From Bradyrhizobium sp. CCBAU 53351 (GTDB lineage Bacteria; Pseudomonadota; Alphaproteobacteria; Rhizobiales; Xanthobacteraceae): a stretch of 64,000 nt of DNA. This document shows, piece after piece, positions 9,669-18,559 of this stretch. The position numbers and the translations under genes were made by a program. Where the stretch lies: positions 310,001-374,000 of the forward strand of contig NZ_CP030060.1 in assembly GCF_015291745.1 (NCBI RefSeq), in the 5' to 3' direction. The first letter of the stretch is position 1, and the number at the start of each line of letters is the position of its first letter. Under the pieces are notes generated by a model, which worked only from the letters and a program-made list of their open reading frames with translations, searched no databases and was not told the DNA's origin.

Positions 9669-10159
9669 TCACGCGCCGAACCGGGTCAGTCGTCGCCGAA
9701 CTTCCGTCGTTGGAAGCCGGCAGCGAGGATGCCTGGAAATGGCAGTTAAACCCGCGTGCAGTCGGCTCAGTTCGCAGTGGTTGCCGTCGGCGAGCTGGTC
9801 GAAAATCCATAGCACGCCGTGCATTTGCAGCCCGACCGAGGTCGCCAACTCGCGCAGCCCTCCGTCGCCGGTCAGAAGCGTCCATTGGCGGGCCTCCGCG
9901 ATGGCAAACGCGAACGTGTCCGGCGTGGAGAGATGAGCGCGTTGCCGCGGACTGTCGTCGCGCGGGTCAATTCTGCCGGGGACAGCTCTTCGACCCGTAG
10001 GCCGAGCGCAGTAAGGCGATCGCCCAGGTCCCCGGCCAGCTCTCGAACAAAGAGCAGGTCGGGGACCGCAAACTCAAAAGGGAGACGAAACAGGTCCTCG
10101 AGCAAGGCGCCTCGCTCCAGATCGATCAAAACCGAGGTATCGGAAACGAGGACCGCCAA
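9669..10159 (-). pseudogene. PIN-domain (VapC-like) toxin, frameshifted
   Basis: From the ATG at 10159 the protein reads MAVLVSDTSVLIDLERG, the first PIN motif with its metal-binding Asp. It continues through DLLFVRELAGDLGDRL to about 9945. A one-base shift around 9931-9945 moves the family sequence into another frame: STPDTFAFAIAEARQW, LLTGDGGLRELA and GLQMHGVLWIFDQL, carrying the later PIN acidic residues, to a TGA at 9669. The intact product would be about 163 residues, normal for a PIN ribonuclease. It lies 5 bases after the XRE-ImmA/IrrE gene on the same strand, so the two form an operon. Regulator plus PIN is a known toxin-antitoxin arrangement. Confidence 0.7.
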
Positions 10160-10164
10160 GGTGC

Positions 10165-11229
10165 TTACGCCGCAACTTGATCCAGACGAGCGTCCAGTTC
10201 GCGAACCGTTATTCCCAGCAGTTCAGCGGCCCGGGCTTCGCCGATGACTCGTTCGGCCAGCGCACGATAGCAAAGCCTCTCGAAGCGCTTCGGCTCCTCG
10301 AGTTCAGGCTTCATCCGGCCTGGCTCTTCATAGGGCGCCGTCCGCCATCCCCGTTCCGCGAAGATCTTGAACAGCCGGCCAAAAGCGGACTGGCTGATGA
10401 TGCCGAGATCCTTGCAGCGATAGGCGATGGCCTGGATGCTGACGCCAAAACGCTTCTTGAGCGCGACCAGCTCGCCAAGACTGATCGACGATCGGCTGAC
10501 CCCAACTTCGGCCCGAAGGACGTCGGCCGGCATCAGGAAGGCGCCGGCAAACCGATGCGCCGCCTTTTCCTCATCGACGCCGGGGGATGGGGCCAGCACC
10601 ATATGACCGAGCTCATGGGCGAGATTGAAGCGCTTCCGCTCCGACCACGTGCTTTGCTTGATGACGATTACTCGCGCAGCGTTGCGGTCCTTGCGTCGCA
10701 CCTTGGCGGCAAGCCCGTCGATATCGTCGAGATCGAGCGACAGGATCTTGATCCCGCGCTCCTCCAGAAGCTCGGCGAGCTGCGGGATGGGATCGTTTCC
10801 CAAACCCCAGTCTTCGCGGACAGAGCGAGCCGCATCTTCGGCGTCCCGGACATCGGCCACCGGATGTGGTGCGCTGCGTGGCTGCTCCCAATCGATGCTG
10901 CGCATCTGGAGCAGGTCCTCGATCGCGAGATAGCGCTCCAGCATGTGAATCGCGCGGGCTTCGAGGGCGGCTTCTTCCCGGAACGACGTGCCCGCCTTCT
11001 TGCGGAACTCGACGCCCTCAAGGGCAAGTTCGTCCTCGCTGAGCAGGTAATCCTCCGTCACGTGGAGCGTCGCCGCCAAGGCGATCAGCACCCGCGAGCT
11101 CGGCATATCCTCGTTTCTCTCATATTTGCCAATGGCTTGGGCCGATACGATGCCATCCATGGCGTCAGCGAGGCCACGCAACGACAGGCCCGAGGCCGAC
11201 CGTGCGACCTTAAGCTTGTGTCCGATCAT
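10165..11229 (-). CDS. XRE HTH - ImmA/IrrE metallopeptidase fusion regulator
   Basis: 354-residue protein. Residues 1-65 are a Cro/CI-type helix-turn-helix (SGLSLRGLADAMDGIVSAQA). Residues about 130-260 are an ImmA/IrrE (DUF955) domain with the zinc motif FNLAHELGHM (H205, E206, H209) and a downstream EEKAAHRFAGAFLMP. These proteins typically repress and, on a signal, cleave or release a repressor. Two readings fit the context. It may control the PIN toxin gene 5 bases downstream. It may also control the CBASS operon that starts 212 bases away on the other strand, because characterised CBASS regulators CapH (XRE) and CapP (ImmA/IrrE-like) have these two domains on separate chains. It is intact. 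Confidence 0.85.
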   Translation of the reverse strand: MIGHKLKVARSASGLSLRGLADAMDGIVSAQAIGKYERNEDMPSSRVLIALAATLHVTEDYLLSEDELALEGVEFRKKAGTSFREEAALEARAIHMLERYLAIEDLLQMRSIDWEQPRSAPHPVADVRDAEDAARSVREDWGLGNDPIPQLAELLEERGIKILSLDLDDIDGLAAKVRRKDRNAARVIVIKQSTWSERKRFNLAHELGHMVLAPSPGVDEEKAAHRFAGAFLMPADVLRAEVGVSRSSISLGELVALKKRFGVSIQAIAYRCKDLGIISQSAFGRLFKIFAERGWRTAPYEEPGRMKPELEEPKRFERLCYRALAERVIGEARAAELLGITVRELDARLDQVAA

Positions 11230-11250
11230 CTGGGCCTCCTTTGCGTCTCA

Positions 11251-11360
11251 GTTTACAGAAGTACGATATGGGCACAAATTTGTAAACCAAAAACCCTTGA
11301 TGCGCGGAAAATTGAGCCTATATGGCCCGCATACCGCTCCATTGTCCCGGATTTGTAAAC
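11251..11360. promoter_or_regulatory. TGTAAAC operator half-sites between regulator and CBASS operon
   Basis: GTTTACA at 11251-11257, TGTAAAC at 11281-11287 and TGTAAAC at 11354-11360 lie in the divergent promoter region between the XRE-ImmA gene (start 11229) and the CD-NTase (start 11442). The first two form an inverted pair with 30-base centre-to-centre spacing. They are plausible binding sites for the XRE domain. Confidence 0.45.
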
Positions 11361-11441
11361 CGGTCTGGGTCGGACAAGTTCCACTGTGGCGTACTTTTGC
11401 GCCAGCCGCCGGCGAAACCGACCAGCAGGAATCGAGCAGCG

Positions 11442-12381
11442 ATGTTGAACAATACTCAACTGCGGTACTACGACAGCAACGTGCTGCGCCTGCCTGCCGA
11501 CAAGCGCAAGGAATACCACGAGCAGGTCGATCGCTTGATCGATGAACTCCGCAAGACCGTTCGCGACAAGACCGAGATCAAGATCACTAAGGTCGTGAAG
11601 GCCGGCCTTCGCCAAATACACGATTCTGCGGAAGACCGCTGTCGATCCGGTCGATGTCGATGTCGTTTTTTACATTTCTGGCCGAGACGTCAGCAAGGAG
11701 ACGCTGGATAGCCTGAACGACACGATCTACGCGCTGCTGATCAAGCAGTATCCGAACAAGTCGGTCGAGGATTTTGAGATCCAGCGCAAGGCGGCGACCG
11801 TCACCTTCGTGGGCACGGGCCTCAGCGTTGATATCGTGCCGGTCATCGAAGACGAGAACCGCGCCGGCTACGGTTGGCAGTTCGACATTCACGACGGCAC
11901 GAAGACGCAGACCTGCGCGCCTTGCCAGATCAAGTTCGTCCGCGATCGCAAGGACCAGGACGCGGATTTCCGCACCTTGGTGCGCATGGCCAAGAAGTGG
12001 CGCAACCAGGCGGAACTGAAGCCGCTGAAGTCCTTCGCCATCGAGCTGATCATGGCGCATGTCCTCGCCAAGCAGGGCAACGGTGCAAGCATCGAACAGC
12101 GCTTTCGCAATTTCCTCCTCTACGTCGCGCAGTCGCAGTTGAAGGAAGAGATCAAGTTTCCCGAGAATGTCGCGCCATTCACGACGTTCTGCGATCCGGT
12201 GGTCATTCTCGATCCGGTCTACAGCCTCAACAACGTGACCAGCCGGATTTCCGAGGACGAGCGGAAACAGATCGTCGCCGCCGCCCAGGAGGCCTGGGAG
12301 ACGTCCAATTTTGCATCGGCCGAGAACGACAATGAGGTCTGGAAGGAGATCTTCGGCCCTCGATTCAAGACGGAGGACTGA
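11442..12381 (+). pseudogene. CBASS CD-NTase (cyclic oligonucleotide synthase), frameshifted at the GS motif
   Basis: The ATG at 11442 opens LNNTQLRYYDSNVLRLP and runs to KVVKAG. The expected family continuation G-S-F-A-K-Y-T then appears one frame over: TTC GCC AAA TAC starts at 11608, leaving a single C (11607) where a Ser codon should be. Downstream, the metal-binding DPVDVDVVFYI and LSVDIVPVIED follow, and the frame runs to 12381. A net two-base loss destroys the Ser of the nucleotide-binding GS motif and the reading frame. Repaired, the protein would be about 313 residues. Neighbouring HORMA and TRIP13 genes identify a type III CBASS. As read, the cyclase cannot be made. Confidence 0.85.
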
Positions 12382-12383
12382 AG

Positions 12384-12884
12384 ATGAGCATGACCCAGGT
12401 CAGAAGCGCGAGCGCGACCTACACCTACGTCGACATCGAGAACGTCGTTCGGCGCGTCAACGCCGATCTCGTGATGATCGCGGACAGCACCGGCTGCTGG
12501 ACTCCGGAGGAGGCTCGCAACTACGCCCATGACATCGAGGTCCTGGCCAAGGACGGCTACCTCAAATGGGTCGACGTCACGCTGATCAGCAGTGGGGTCG
12601 AGATCAAGGCCGTCAGGTTCGAAGTCGATACCGACGCCGGCTCGCTGTCTACGAGCCGGCCCGGCGGCGTTCTTTGGCCGAAGGTCGCAGGGGCCAAGCT
12701 TCGTGTCGTGCTGAGCTACACCGACGACTACACCAGTGCCGCACGCGAAGCCACGAAAGGTAAGCTTAAGATCGGTTGGGTGACCTGCTACGACGATACC
12801 AGCCATGCCGCTCTCTCGTCGGCTGGCGGCCGCAACTATGTCAGCAATGCCTATGGCATGCAGCGCAAGGATTGGGCCTCGTGA
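12384..12884 (+). CDS. cap7: CBASS HORMA-domain protein (Cap7)
   Basis: 166-residue protein starting MTQVRSASATYTYVDIENVV after a GGAGG site, two bases after the cyclase stop. The Tyr-Thr-Tyr opening, DIENVVRRVNADLVMIAD and the late VSNAYGMQRKDW 'safety-belt' region match bacterial HORMA proteins of CBASS operons. In this family the HORMA protein binds a short peptide, changes to the closed state and activates the CD-NTase by direct contact. The TRIP13 ATPase next door reopens it. The gene is intact and overlaps cap6 by four bases (GTGA). Confidence 0.85.
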   Translation: MSMTQVRSASATYTYVDIENVVRRVNADLVMIADSTGCWTPEEARNYAHDIEVLAKDGYLKWVDVTLISSGVEIKAVRFEVDTDAGSLSTSRPGGVLWPKVAGAKLRVVLSYTDDYTSAAREATKGKLKIGWVTCYDDTSHAALSSAGGRNYVSNAYGMQRKDWAS

Positions 12885-13777
12885 GTCAACCCAGCATCTT
12901 CGACAGCGAGACGCCGCTGCCCAGCGATACGCTGGCCAAACGCGAGAAGACCCTTCTGGGGTTCGATACCCGATATGCGCGGGTCCACGATCAGCTTCGT
13001 CTGCTGCTGAATGTCCGCGAGCTGGCGGGCTGGAGCCACAAGAATCACGGCAAGAGCCTTCCGATCTGCGATCTCGTCGCCGAGCAGTATCCGCTGGTGA
13101 TCTTTCACGGCGATGTCGGCACCGGCAAGACCGCAACAGCGGAGTGCATCGCCAACAAGTTGGTAATCGAGGCCAGAAGCGAAGATTCGATCCTGTTCAA
13201 GCTGAGTAACCGCGTCCGCGGCAGCGGCATGGTCGGCGAGATGGGAACATTGATCGCGGAAGCCTTCAAGAAGGTCATTCAATCGGCCGGCAAGCACCGC
13301 CGCGCGGTCCTGATCATCGACGAAGGCGACAGCCTCGCCGCCTCGCGCGCCCAGGAGCACAGCCACCACGAAGACAAGGTAGCGGTGAACACGCTCATTC
13401 AGGGCGTCGATGACCTGCGCCAGTACGGCGGCCGGATCGTGGTGATCCTGTGCACCAACCGGCTGTCGGTCCTGGATCCTGCCTTGTGCCGCCGCGCCGC
13501 CATCATCGAGGAGTTCCGCCGTCCAACGGACGACGAGCGCCGCCAATTGCTCACGATGGATCTGGCCGGGTTGTCTCTGACGCCCATTCAGCTATCGCAG
13601 CTCGTCGAAGCCACCGGAGCGCGGGCAGGCAAGCCGTCCTGGACCTATTCGGATATCAGGACGAGGCTCTATCCGGCCGCGCTGGCAAAGGCCTTCCCGA
13701 GCGGGCCACTGCGCTTCGATCAACTCAAGCTCGCCGCCGCGGCGATCACCGCGTCGCCGGTGATGGAGGATCGCTGA
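12881..13777 (+). CDS. cap6: CBASS TRIP13/Pch2-like AAA+ ATPase (Cap6)
   Basis: 298 residues from a GTG at 12881 that overlaps the HORMA stop. Walker A is GDVGTGKT (77-84) and Walker B is AVLIIDEGD (about 142-150), followed by sensor-type ILCTNRLSVLDPALCRRA with its arginine finger. This is the remodeller that disassembles the HORMA-cyclase complex and keeps CBASS off in uninfected cells. The start is fixed by the 4-base overlap; an upstream frame extension runs inside cap7 and is not needed. Its stop overlaps the next ATG at 13777. It appears complete. Confidence 0.88.
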   Translation: MSQPSIFDSETPLPSDTLAKREKTLLGFDTRYARVHDQLRLLLNVRELAGWSHKNHGKSLPICDLVAEQYPLVIFHGDVGTGKTATAECIANKLVIEARSEDSILFKLSNRVRGSGMVGEMGTLIAEAFKKVIQSAGKHRRAVLIIDEGDSLAASRAQEHSHHEDKVAVNTLIQGVDDLRQYGGRIVVILCTNRLSVLDPALCRRAAIIEEFRRPTDDERRQLLTMDLAGLSLTPIQLSQLVEATGARAGKPSWTYSDIRTRLYPAALAKAFPSGPLRFDQLKLAAAAITASPVMEDR

Positions 13778-14943
13778 TGGCGCGCTCCCCTCTGTTCGGC
13801 CGGCGCATCCACATTGCCGGCAGCATCGTCGAAGACCTTGCCATCGCCTCGACCGCCGACGTCAATCAGGCCCGCGAGCTCGTTGCTGCGCTGGTCAAGG
13901 AATTGGCCCGTCGCGGTGCGAATTTCGTCGTGCCTGTCGACGCTGAACCTCTGCGCAAATCCGACGGGCTTCCGATCTGCTTCGACTGGCTGATCTGGAA
14001 GACGCTCAGGGAGAGCCTCGCGTCACGCCCGGCGAATGTTCCGGGCCCGCTCGCGGTCGCCGTGCAGCACCACAAGAGCGAAGATCAGGTCCCGGCTGAG
14101 TATGCCGACCTATGGGACGAGCTGCGCAGCTCGCCAATGGTCAAGATCGAGAACGCCGCGCACTGGAACATGGCCAGCAAGCGCATGGAAGCCCAGGCCC
14201 GCTTCGGCGATATTCTTGTCGCGCTCGGGGGGACGGAAGGGGTCCTCTACCTCGCAAATCTCTACCACGATGCCGGAAAGCCGATCATTCCCCTCAATCT
14301 TCCCGTGTCGCCGGAAACGGCGGGCGCTCGCCGGCTCTACAGCTTCGGATTGACTAGCAGCCAAACCCGCCGCCTGTTCCAGGTTGCGGATGACGGCGAC
14401 GCCCATGACTGGCTCAACAAGATCCGGTTTCCGCCGCGCCAGTCCATCCCCGATCGCGTCGCGGTCCTCGTCGACCTGCTCGAGTCCCTGGAAAGACCAA
14501 AGGCCTTCGCGGTGCGGCTGCTGAATCCGGCGCTGCCGGACTATGCCGACGTGCAGGACTTTTTCGACACCGTCGTGCAGCCGGTGATCGAGAACGAGCT
14601 TGGCTACCGGCTCGTCGTCATCGACGGCCGGCAAGCCCACGACCATGCCCGTATCGATCAGGAAATCTTCGCCAAGTTGCACCGCAGCGCCGTCGTGATC
14701 GCCGACATTACCGGCGGACGATCGAATTGTTTCCTCGAGCTGGGATATGCTCTGGGTCGCGGGCTGCCTACTATGGTGACGGCGCGTGAGGGCTCGGACC
14801 TGCCGTTTGACATCACCACGCTCTCTGGCCTGCATTGGAAGAACAGCGGCGCGGCCGAGGATCGCCGGCGCGCCTTCCGCGAACATTGGCAGGCGATCCG
14901 CACGCGACCCTCGCTCGTGCCGGCGGAGCCATTGATCTCATGA
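13777..14943 (+). CDS. CBASS effector candidate: SLOG domain + TIR-like domain
   Basis: 388-residue protein in the effector position of the operon. The N-terminal half (FGRRIHIAGSI, then VAALVKELARRGANFVVPVD and GDILVALGGTEGVLYLA) looks like a SLOG/lysine-decarboxylase-like Rossmann domain that binds or cleaves nucleotide-sugar ligands. The C-terminal ~130 residues (YRLVVIDGRQAHDHARIDQE, VVIADITGGRSN, FLELGYALGRGLPTMV) resemble deoxyribosyltransferase/TIR-like NAD- or nucleotide-processing domains. SLOG domains are known sensors and effectors in CBASS. It starts inside the cap6 stop and overlaps the exonuclease ATG by four bases. Which domain senses and which kills is not visible from sequence. 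Confidence 0.6.
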   Translation: MARSPLFGRRIHIAGSIVEDLAIASTADVNQARELVAALVKELARRGANFVVPVDAEPLRKSDGLPICFDWLIWKTLRESLASRPANVPGPLAVAVQHHKSEDQVPAEYADLWDELRSSPMVKIENAAHWNMASKRMEAQARFGDILVALGGTEGVLYLANLYHDAGKPIIPLNLPVSPETAGARRLYSFGLTSSQTRRLFQVADDGDAHDWLNKIRFPPRQSIPDRVAVLVDLLESLERPKAFAVRLLNPALPDYADVQDFFDTVVQPVIENELGYRLVVIDGRQAHDHARIDQEIFAKLHRSAVVIADITGGRSNCFLELGYALGRGLPTMVTAREGSDLPFDITTLSGLHWKNSGAAEDRRRAFREHWQAIRTRPSLVPAEPLIS

Positions 14944-15494
14944 GGCGTAAAACCGAAGTGTTCGTCTCAGTCGACGTTGAAACCGCCGGGCCGATCCCCG
15001 GTGAGTACAGCCTTCTGTCGATCGGCGCCTGCGTTGTCAACGATCCGGCAAAGACCTTCTCCTGCGAATTGAAGCCGATCAATCGCAATGCCGATCCGAA
15101 AGCCCTGCAGGTTTCCGGCCTGTCGCTGGATGAGCTTGCCAAGAACGGGCTCGAACCGGCGGAGGCGATGCGGGCCTTCGCGCAGTGGCTCGACGCGCTT
15201 GTTGAAAAAGACGGCTCGGTCGTCTTCGTCGGGCTCAACGCGCCGTTCGATTGGTCATTCGTAAATTATTATTTCCATCGGTTCACGGGCGATAATCCAT
15301 TCGGGTTCACGGCTTTGGACATCAAGGCGCTTTTCATGGGTGCGACGGGGTGCGATTGGGCCGATACGCGATCGAGCAAAATGACGGAGCGCCTGTCGCC
15401 TCGGTTGAAGGGCGATCATCAGGCCCTGCATGATGCGCAGTATCAGGCCGAGTTATTCAGTCTCATTCGAACCAAGCTCTTGGGAAATCGGTAG
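14940..15494 (+). CDS. DnaQ-like 3'-5' exonuclease associated with CBASS
   Basis: 184-residue DEDD exonuclease. Motif I is VFVSVDVETAGPIPGEYSL (D, E), motif II is VVFVGLNAPFDWSFV (N-A-x-F-D) and motif III is KGDHQALHDAQYQAEL (H-x4-D). It starts at ATGA overlapping the effector stop, so all five CBASS genes are translationally chained. Exonucleases of this type accompany some HORMA/TRIP13 CBASS operons as an accessory gene. Possible roles are degrading phage or host nucleic acid or trimming the cyclic nucleotide signal; neither is shown here. It is intact. Confidence 0.75.
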   Translation: MRRKTEVFVSVDVETAGPIPGEYSLLSIGACVVNDPAKTFSCELKPINRNADPKALQVSGLSLDELAKNGLEPAEAMRAFAQWLDALVEKDGSVVFVGLNAPFDWSFVNYYFHRFTGDNPFGFTALDIKALFMGATGCDWADTRSSKMTERLSPRLKGDHQALHDAQYQAELFSLIRTKLLGNR

Positions 15495-15617
15495 AGCATG
15501 GCGGGAGACATGAAGCGACGCTCGCTCATTGTCGAAGGACCACTCGCATTCGCGATGCAACTTTTTGCAAAGCAACTACGTTTGATCGGTCGCTTTTCTA
15601 TTAAAGGGGAACAATAG

Positions 15618-16292
15618 GTGGCATCAGTCGCGCGATATGTCGTTGAGCGGTCGCCGGACCAGGTCCGGCTCGCTTTCAAGAGCGTCCTCGAAATTTGCAA
15701 GGAAAGGAATATCTCCAGCGTGACGTTGGTGGTGCCGCAGAAGGGCGGCTTCGATCGGACCATCGTGGCCGAATTCCTCGGACCGAACGTCGTAAAGGCG
15801 CTCGTCAAGGGGCAACCCGTTCTGGTGGCGCAGGGCGTTCAGATGAAGTTGGAAAGTGCGCAGACCTCCCGGGGGAGTTGGTCAGATGGGCTGCTGATCG
15901 GCGGCCACATCTCGGACAAAGACATGAACAAGCTGGACGATGCGATCGGCGCGCAAGCGATCGTCTACCTTCCTTGGAACGATACCGACGGCAAAAACTG
16001 GCGAGCGACATGGGGAGCTCAGATCGTAGGAGCCACTACTGCACCGGCACCGACCGTTAGTTTGCCCGAGCCCGTGGAGGAGGCGCTGCAGAGCCTGACC
16101 CAAGCCGTCAATTTGGGTACGGGTCTCAATCATCCCTCAGACAAGAAACACGCAGAGCGCACAATCGCGCAGCTGCGTCAGGAAGGGCATTCGTTTGATC
16201 CAGTTGAGGTCCGCCGATGGGCTCAGCGGAACGGCTGGTCGTCAAGTGCGGCCGCAGACCTTGAAAAGGTAGCTCGCAAAGCATTCCGATAA
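15618..16292 (+). CDS. Hypothetical protein downstream of CBASS
   Basis: 224 residues from a GTG at 15618; I do not recognise the family. The first ~130 residues look alpha/beta (ARYVVERSPDQVRLAFKSVL, then ISSVTLVVPQKGGFDRTIVA and LIGGHISDKDMNKLDDAIGA). A Pro/Thr linker follows near 140. The C-terminal ~60 residues form a small helical domain (AERTIAQLRQEGHSFDPVEV, WAQRNGWSSSAAADLEK) like those that cap DNA-binding or adaptor proteins. A 120-base gap from the exonuclease stop makes membership of the CBASS operon uncertain. Confidence 0.55.
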   Translation: MASVARYVVERSPDQVRLAFKSVLEICKERNISSVTLVVPQKGGFDRTIVAEFLGPNVVKALVKGQPVLVAQGVQMKLESAQTSRGSWSDGLLIGGHISDKDMNKLDDAIGAQAIVYLPWNDTDGKNWRATWGAQIVGATTAPAPTVSLPEPVEEALQSLTQAVNLGTGLNHPSDKKHAERTIAQLRQEGHSFDPVEVRRWAQRNGWSSSAAADLEKVARKAFR

Positions 16293-16384
16293 GGTCAGTG
16301 TTGGATTCTAGTTTGGGATCCAGAGAAGGCAGCCGTTGAGAAGAATATATCGATGTCTCCTGCGCATTCGCCGTGATGGCGGAC

Positions 16385-16670
16385 CTCAAGCGCGGCGAGC
16401 CGGATTGGAGCCTGCTGGGCGTCCCTGGCGCGGCGGACCTGCCGGCTATACGCTGGAAGCAGATCAATCTGGACAAACTGCCTGCCGAGCACAGGGCGAA
16501 GCTCGTCGCGCAAGTCGAGAAAGTCTTGCGCAACGCATGGGGTCGGAGGAGGAAACCCTCCATTTACCTGGCGGCCATGCGATGGCAACTTGTTCAGACG
16601 GCTTCTCCAGGGGAGACGCTGCCACCCAGCGAGGCCGGAGCGCGCCTCAGCTCAGTCGCCCATCGCGAGC
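16385..16670 (+). repeat. Direct repeat B: AbiEii C-terminal fragment
   Basis: The sequence encodes KRGEPDWSLLGVPGAADLPA, then RWKQINLDKLPAEHRAKLVA, the C-terminus of the AbiEii toxin at 7449-8369. The stop codon is lost (TGG instead of TGA after RNA). The match extends past the gene end to about 16670. No toxin catalytic region is present, so this is a duplicated, dead 3' fragment. Confidence 0.7.
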
Positions 16671-16699
16671 CTCGCCGCGACCTGTCTCGTTGTCAGCAT

Positions 16700-17165
16700 G
16701 AAATTTTTGAATCGTTGGCGCTGATCGATTCATTTATTTAATTGGACGGTCGATTCGGCGGCTGCGATTCTGGCGCATGTCCGAACTCACCGTGCAATAT
16801 CTCGTGCTCGAGCGTCGCGATCCGGCCCGTAACATGGCGCGGTTCTATGTGCTCACGATTGAGCCGACGCTCTTTGGCGATACGGCATTGGTGCGCGAAT
16901 GGGGCCGTCTCGGTGGGCGCGGTCGACGGCGACTCGATCTGTTCAAGCCGTCGAGGCTCTTGAGTCCTGGCTCAGGCGCAACGCCCGTCGCGGTTACGTC
17001 CAGCGGCACTTTCCGGGCTCGGAGCCGGCGTGCGACACGCCACAAGTCGGCTGATCTGGACAAAATGTCAGTGGAAGTATATCAAAGTAATCCGAGATCA
17101 TACTCGACCATATTCCAAGAATTGCGAAAGTATTCCATAATTAATTATGCGAATTTAAATAGTGT
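16700..17165 (+). repeat. WGR-locus direct repeat, copy 1
   Basis: About 460 bases are repeated at about 51755-52220 in the same orientation: the leader TTCATTTATTTAATTGGACG, the WGR gene, and a trailing palindromic CATAAT...ATTATG segment. The two copies lie 35 kb apart and bracket most of the window. Confidence 0.65.
16777..17054 (+). pseudogene. WGR-domain protein, copy 1, 13-base deletion
   Basis: Starts MSELTVQYLVLERRDPARNM and continues through DTALVREWGRLGGRGRRRLD, the WGR motif of a small nucleic-acid-binding domain. Relative to the copy at 51832-52101, 13 bases are missing after the LDLF codons (around 16940). The true C-terminus (QAVEALESWLRRNARRGYVQ) is therefore pushed into another frame ending at 17054. 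As read, translation runs on with unrelated residues to 17202. WGR domains occur next to PARP and DNA-repair domains and also as stand-alone proteins in rhizobial islands. Confidence 0.7.
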
Positions 17166-17438
17166 CATGGTTTCAGTAGGAGAGATCAACCGAACTCCAT
17201 AATAGAAATGCTCCATCAGTTGCTATTCAAGCGAGGCGTGGATCCGTGCGGCGCCAGATCGCCGGGAATGAGTGAAACAGATCGAGTCGACCGCGCTGTT
17301 GCCCACAAGCAGAGCATGTGTCATTCGACATGGTCACCGGCTCCCGCCATCCGGAACTGACCCCCCGCATTGCCTCACTAAAAATGTTACCGGACAACTT
17401 CTCTGCCGTGTCTGGGGCGGAGCTGCCGAATCAGTTCG

Positions 17439-18431
17439 GTGGCAGGTATGGCAGGGAAGATCAGCATGCGCGCAAAGCGCGAGATCAGATCAGCGGGTGG
17501 ACCGAATGCTTTCCGCTTGTTGTGCGTGAAGCAGCTCTTGTGGTCGAAGCTCTCGAGCGCGCAGAACCTATTTCCCTGGCCCGTTCGGGGGCTCGATTTT
17601 GACAACGACAGCGCCTTCATGAACGACACGGTCGTGTCGTGGTGCCGTTCTCACGATGTCGAAGTCACTCGTTCCAGGGCCTACAAGAAGAACGATCAGG
17701 CATTCGTTGAACAAAAGAACGGAGCTATCGTTCGCCGCCTGGTGGGCTACGGGCGGTTTGAAGGCATTGATGCCGCCCGTTCATTGGTTCGCCTGTTTGC
17801 GGCGGCCCGGCTATACATCAATTTCTTCCAGCCCTCGTTTAAGCTGAAGGAGAAGCACCGCGAAGGTGCCAAGATGATCAAGTGCTATCTTCCTCCCGCT
17901 ACGCCGTACGAAAAAGCATTGGTCCACCCGAGGCTCAATGAGGCATTCAAAGGTCGGCTGCGGGAGATTTACCGGACGCTTGATCCTGTGGCATTGCTGG
18001 CACAGATGCGGGACGCTCAGAATGAGTTGGGTAAGCGTGTCGATCAACGGGCTGGAAAGTCAGCGATGACTGTCGCGCAGGGGCACAGTGATTTGGCGGC
18101 CTTTGCCCGAGAGCTCGGCGATGGTTGGAAACAGGGTGAGCAGCGAGGCATTCATCGGCGTCGCTATGTGCGGCGCAAGCCTGTGCCACGTCGGCCATCG
18201 ATGCTCGACCCATACATTCCCATCATCGAGGAATGGCTCGCCGCAGCTCCGCACTTGTCTGCGGTCGATCTTCTCTCCCTGCTGGAAGCGCATGCGCCCG
18301 GTCGGTTCAGCGGCCATCAGCGGCGCACGGTGCAGCGATTGGTGAAGAATTGGCGATCAAAGGCCGCTCGACAGCTCATCAGCAACACAGAGATCACACT
18401 ATCGGTCCAAGCTTCGCGCCTTCGTATTTAA
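17439..18431 (+). mobile_element. Partial transposase with integrase (rve) core
   Basis: The frame carries LDFDNDSAFMNDTVVSWCRS and AYKKNDQAFVEQKNGAIVRR, the second Asp and the Glu of a DDE integrase core. A long C-terminal DNA-binding tail follows to 18431. The first third, including the first catalytic Asp, is missing. The homology begins near 17525, and the sequence before it (17170-17520) is unrecognised. Type: ISNCY/IS481-like by layout. It is not self-mobile. Confidence 0.65.
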
Positions 18432-18460
18432 TCCTGACAGGTTCTTTCGCTGAAGCACCG

Positions 18461-18513
18461 CAAGCCGCTCGCTCGCTACGGCGCTCTGGGGGGCGAGCTT
18501 CGCGAGCGGCTTG
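18461..18513. repeat. Perfect 12-base inverted repeat
   Basis: CAAGCCGCTCGC at 18461-18472 and GCGAGCGGCTTG at 18502-18513 form a perfect stem with a 29-base loop just after the transposase remnant. There is no T-run, so it is not a classical terminator. It may be an IS end or a transcript-end structure. Confidence 0.4.
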
Positions 18514-18559
18514 CTCCGACTCGCGGCAGTCGATCCAGAAGACACCAGGGTGACTTCGG

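Noticed and set aside
9541..9885. 114-codon minus-strand frame overlapping the PIN gene end
   Set aside because: It is the wrong frame of the PIN remnant; the correct frame carries the PIN motifs to 9669.
10177..11358. 393-codon open frame opposite the XRE-ImmA/IrrE gene
   Set aside because: It mirrors the codon pattern of the real minus-strand gene, which has clear HTH and HExxH motifs; the plus-strand product has no recognisable domain.
13450..13776. In-frame extension upstream of the SLOG/TIR-like effector
   Set aside because: It lies wholly inside the TRIP13 gene; the ATG at 13777 overlaps the TRIP13 stop, as at the other operon junctions.
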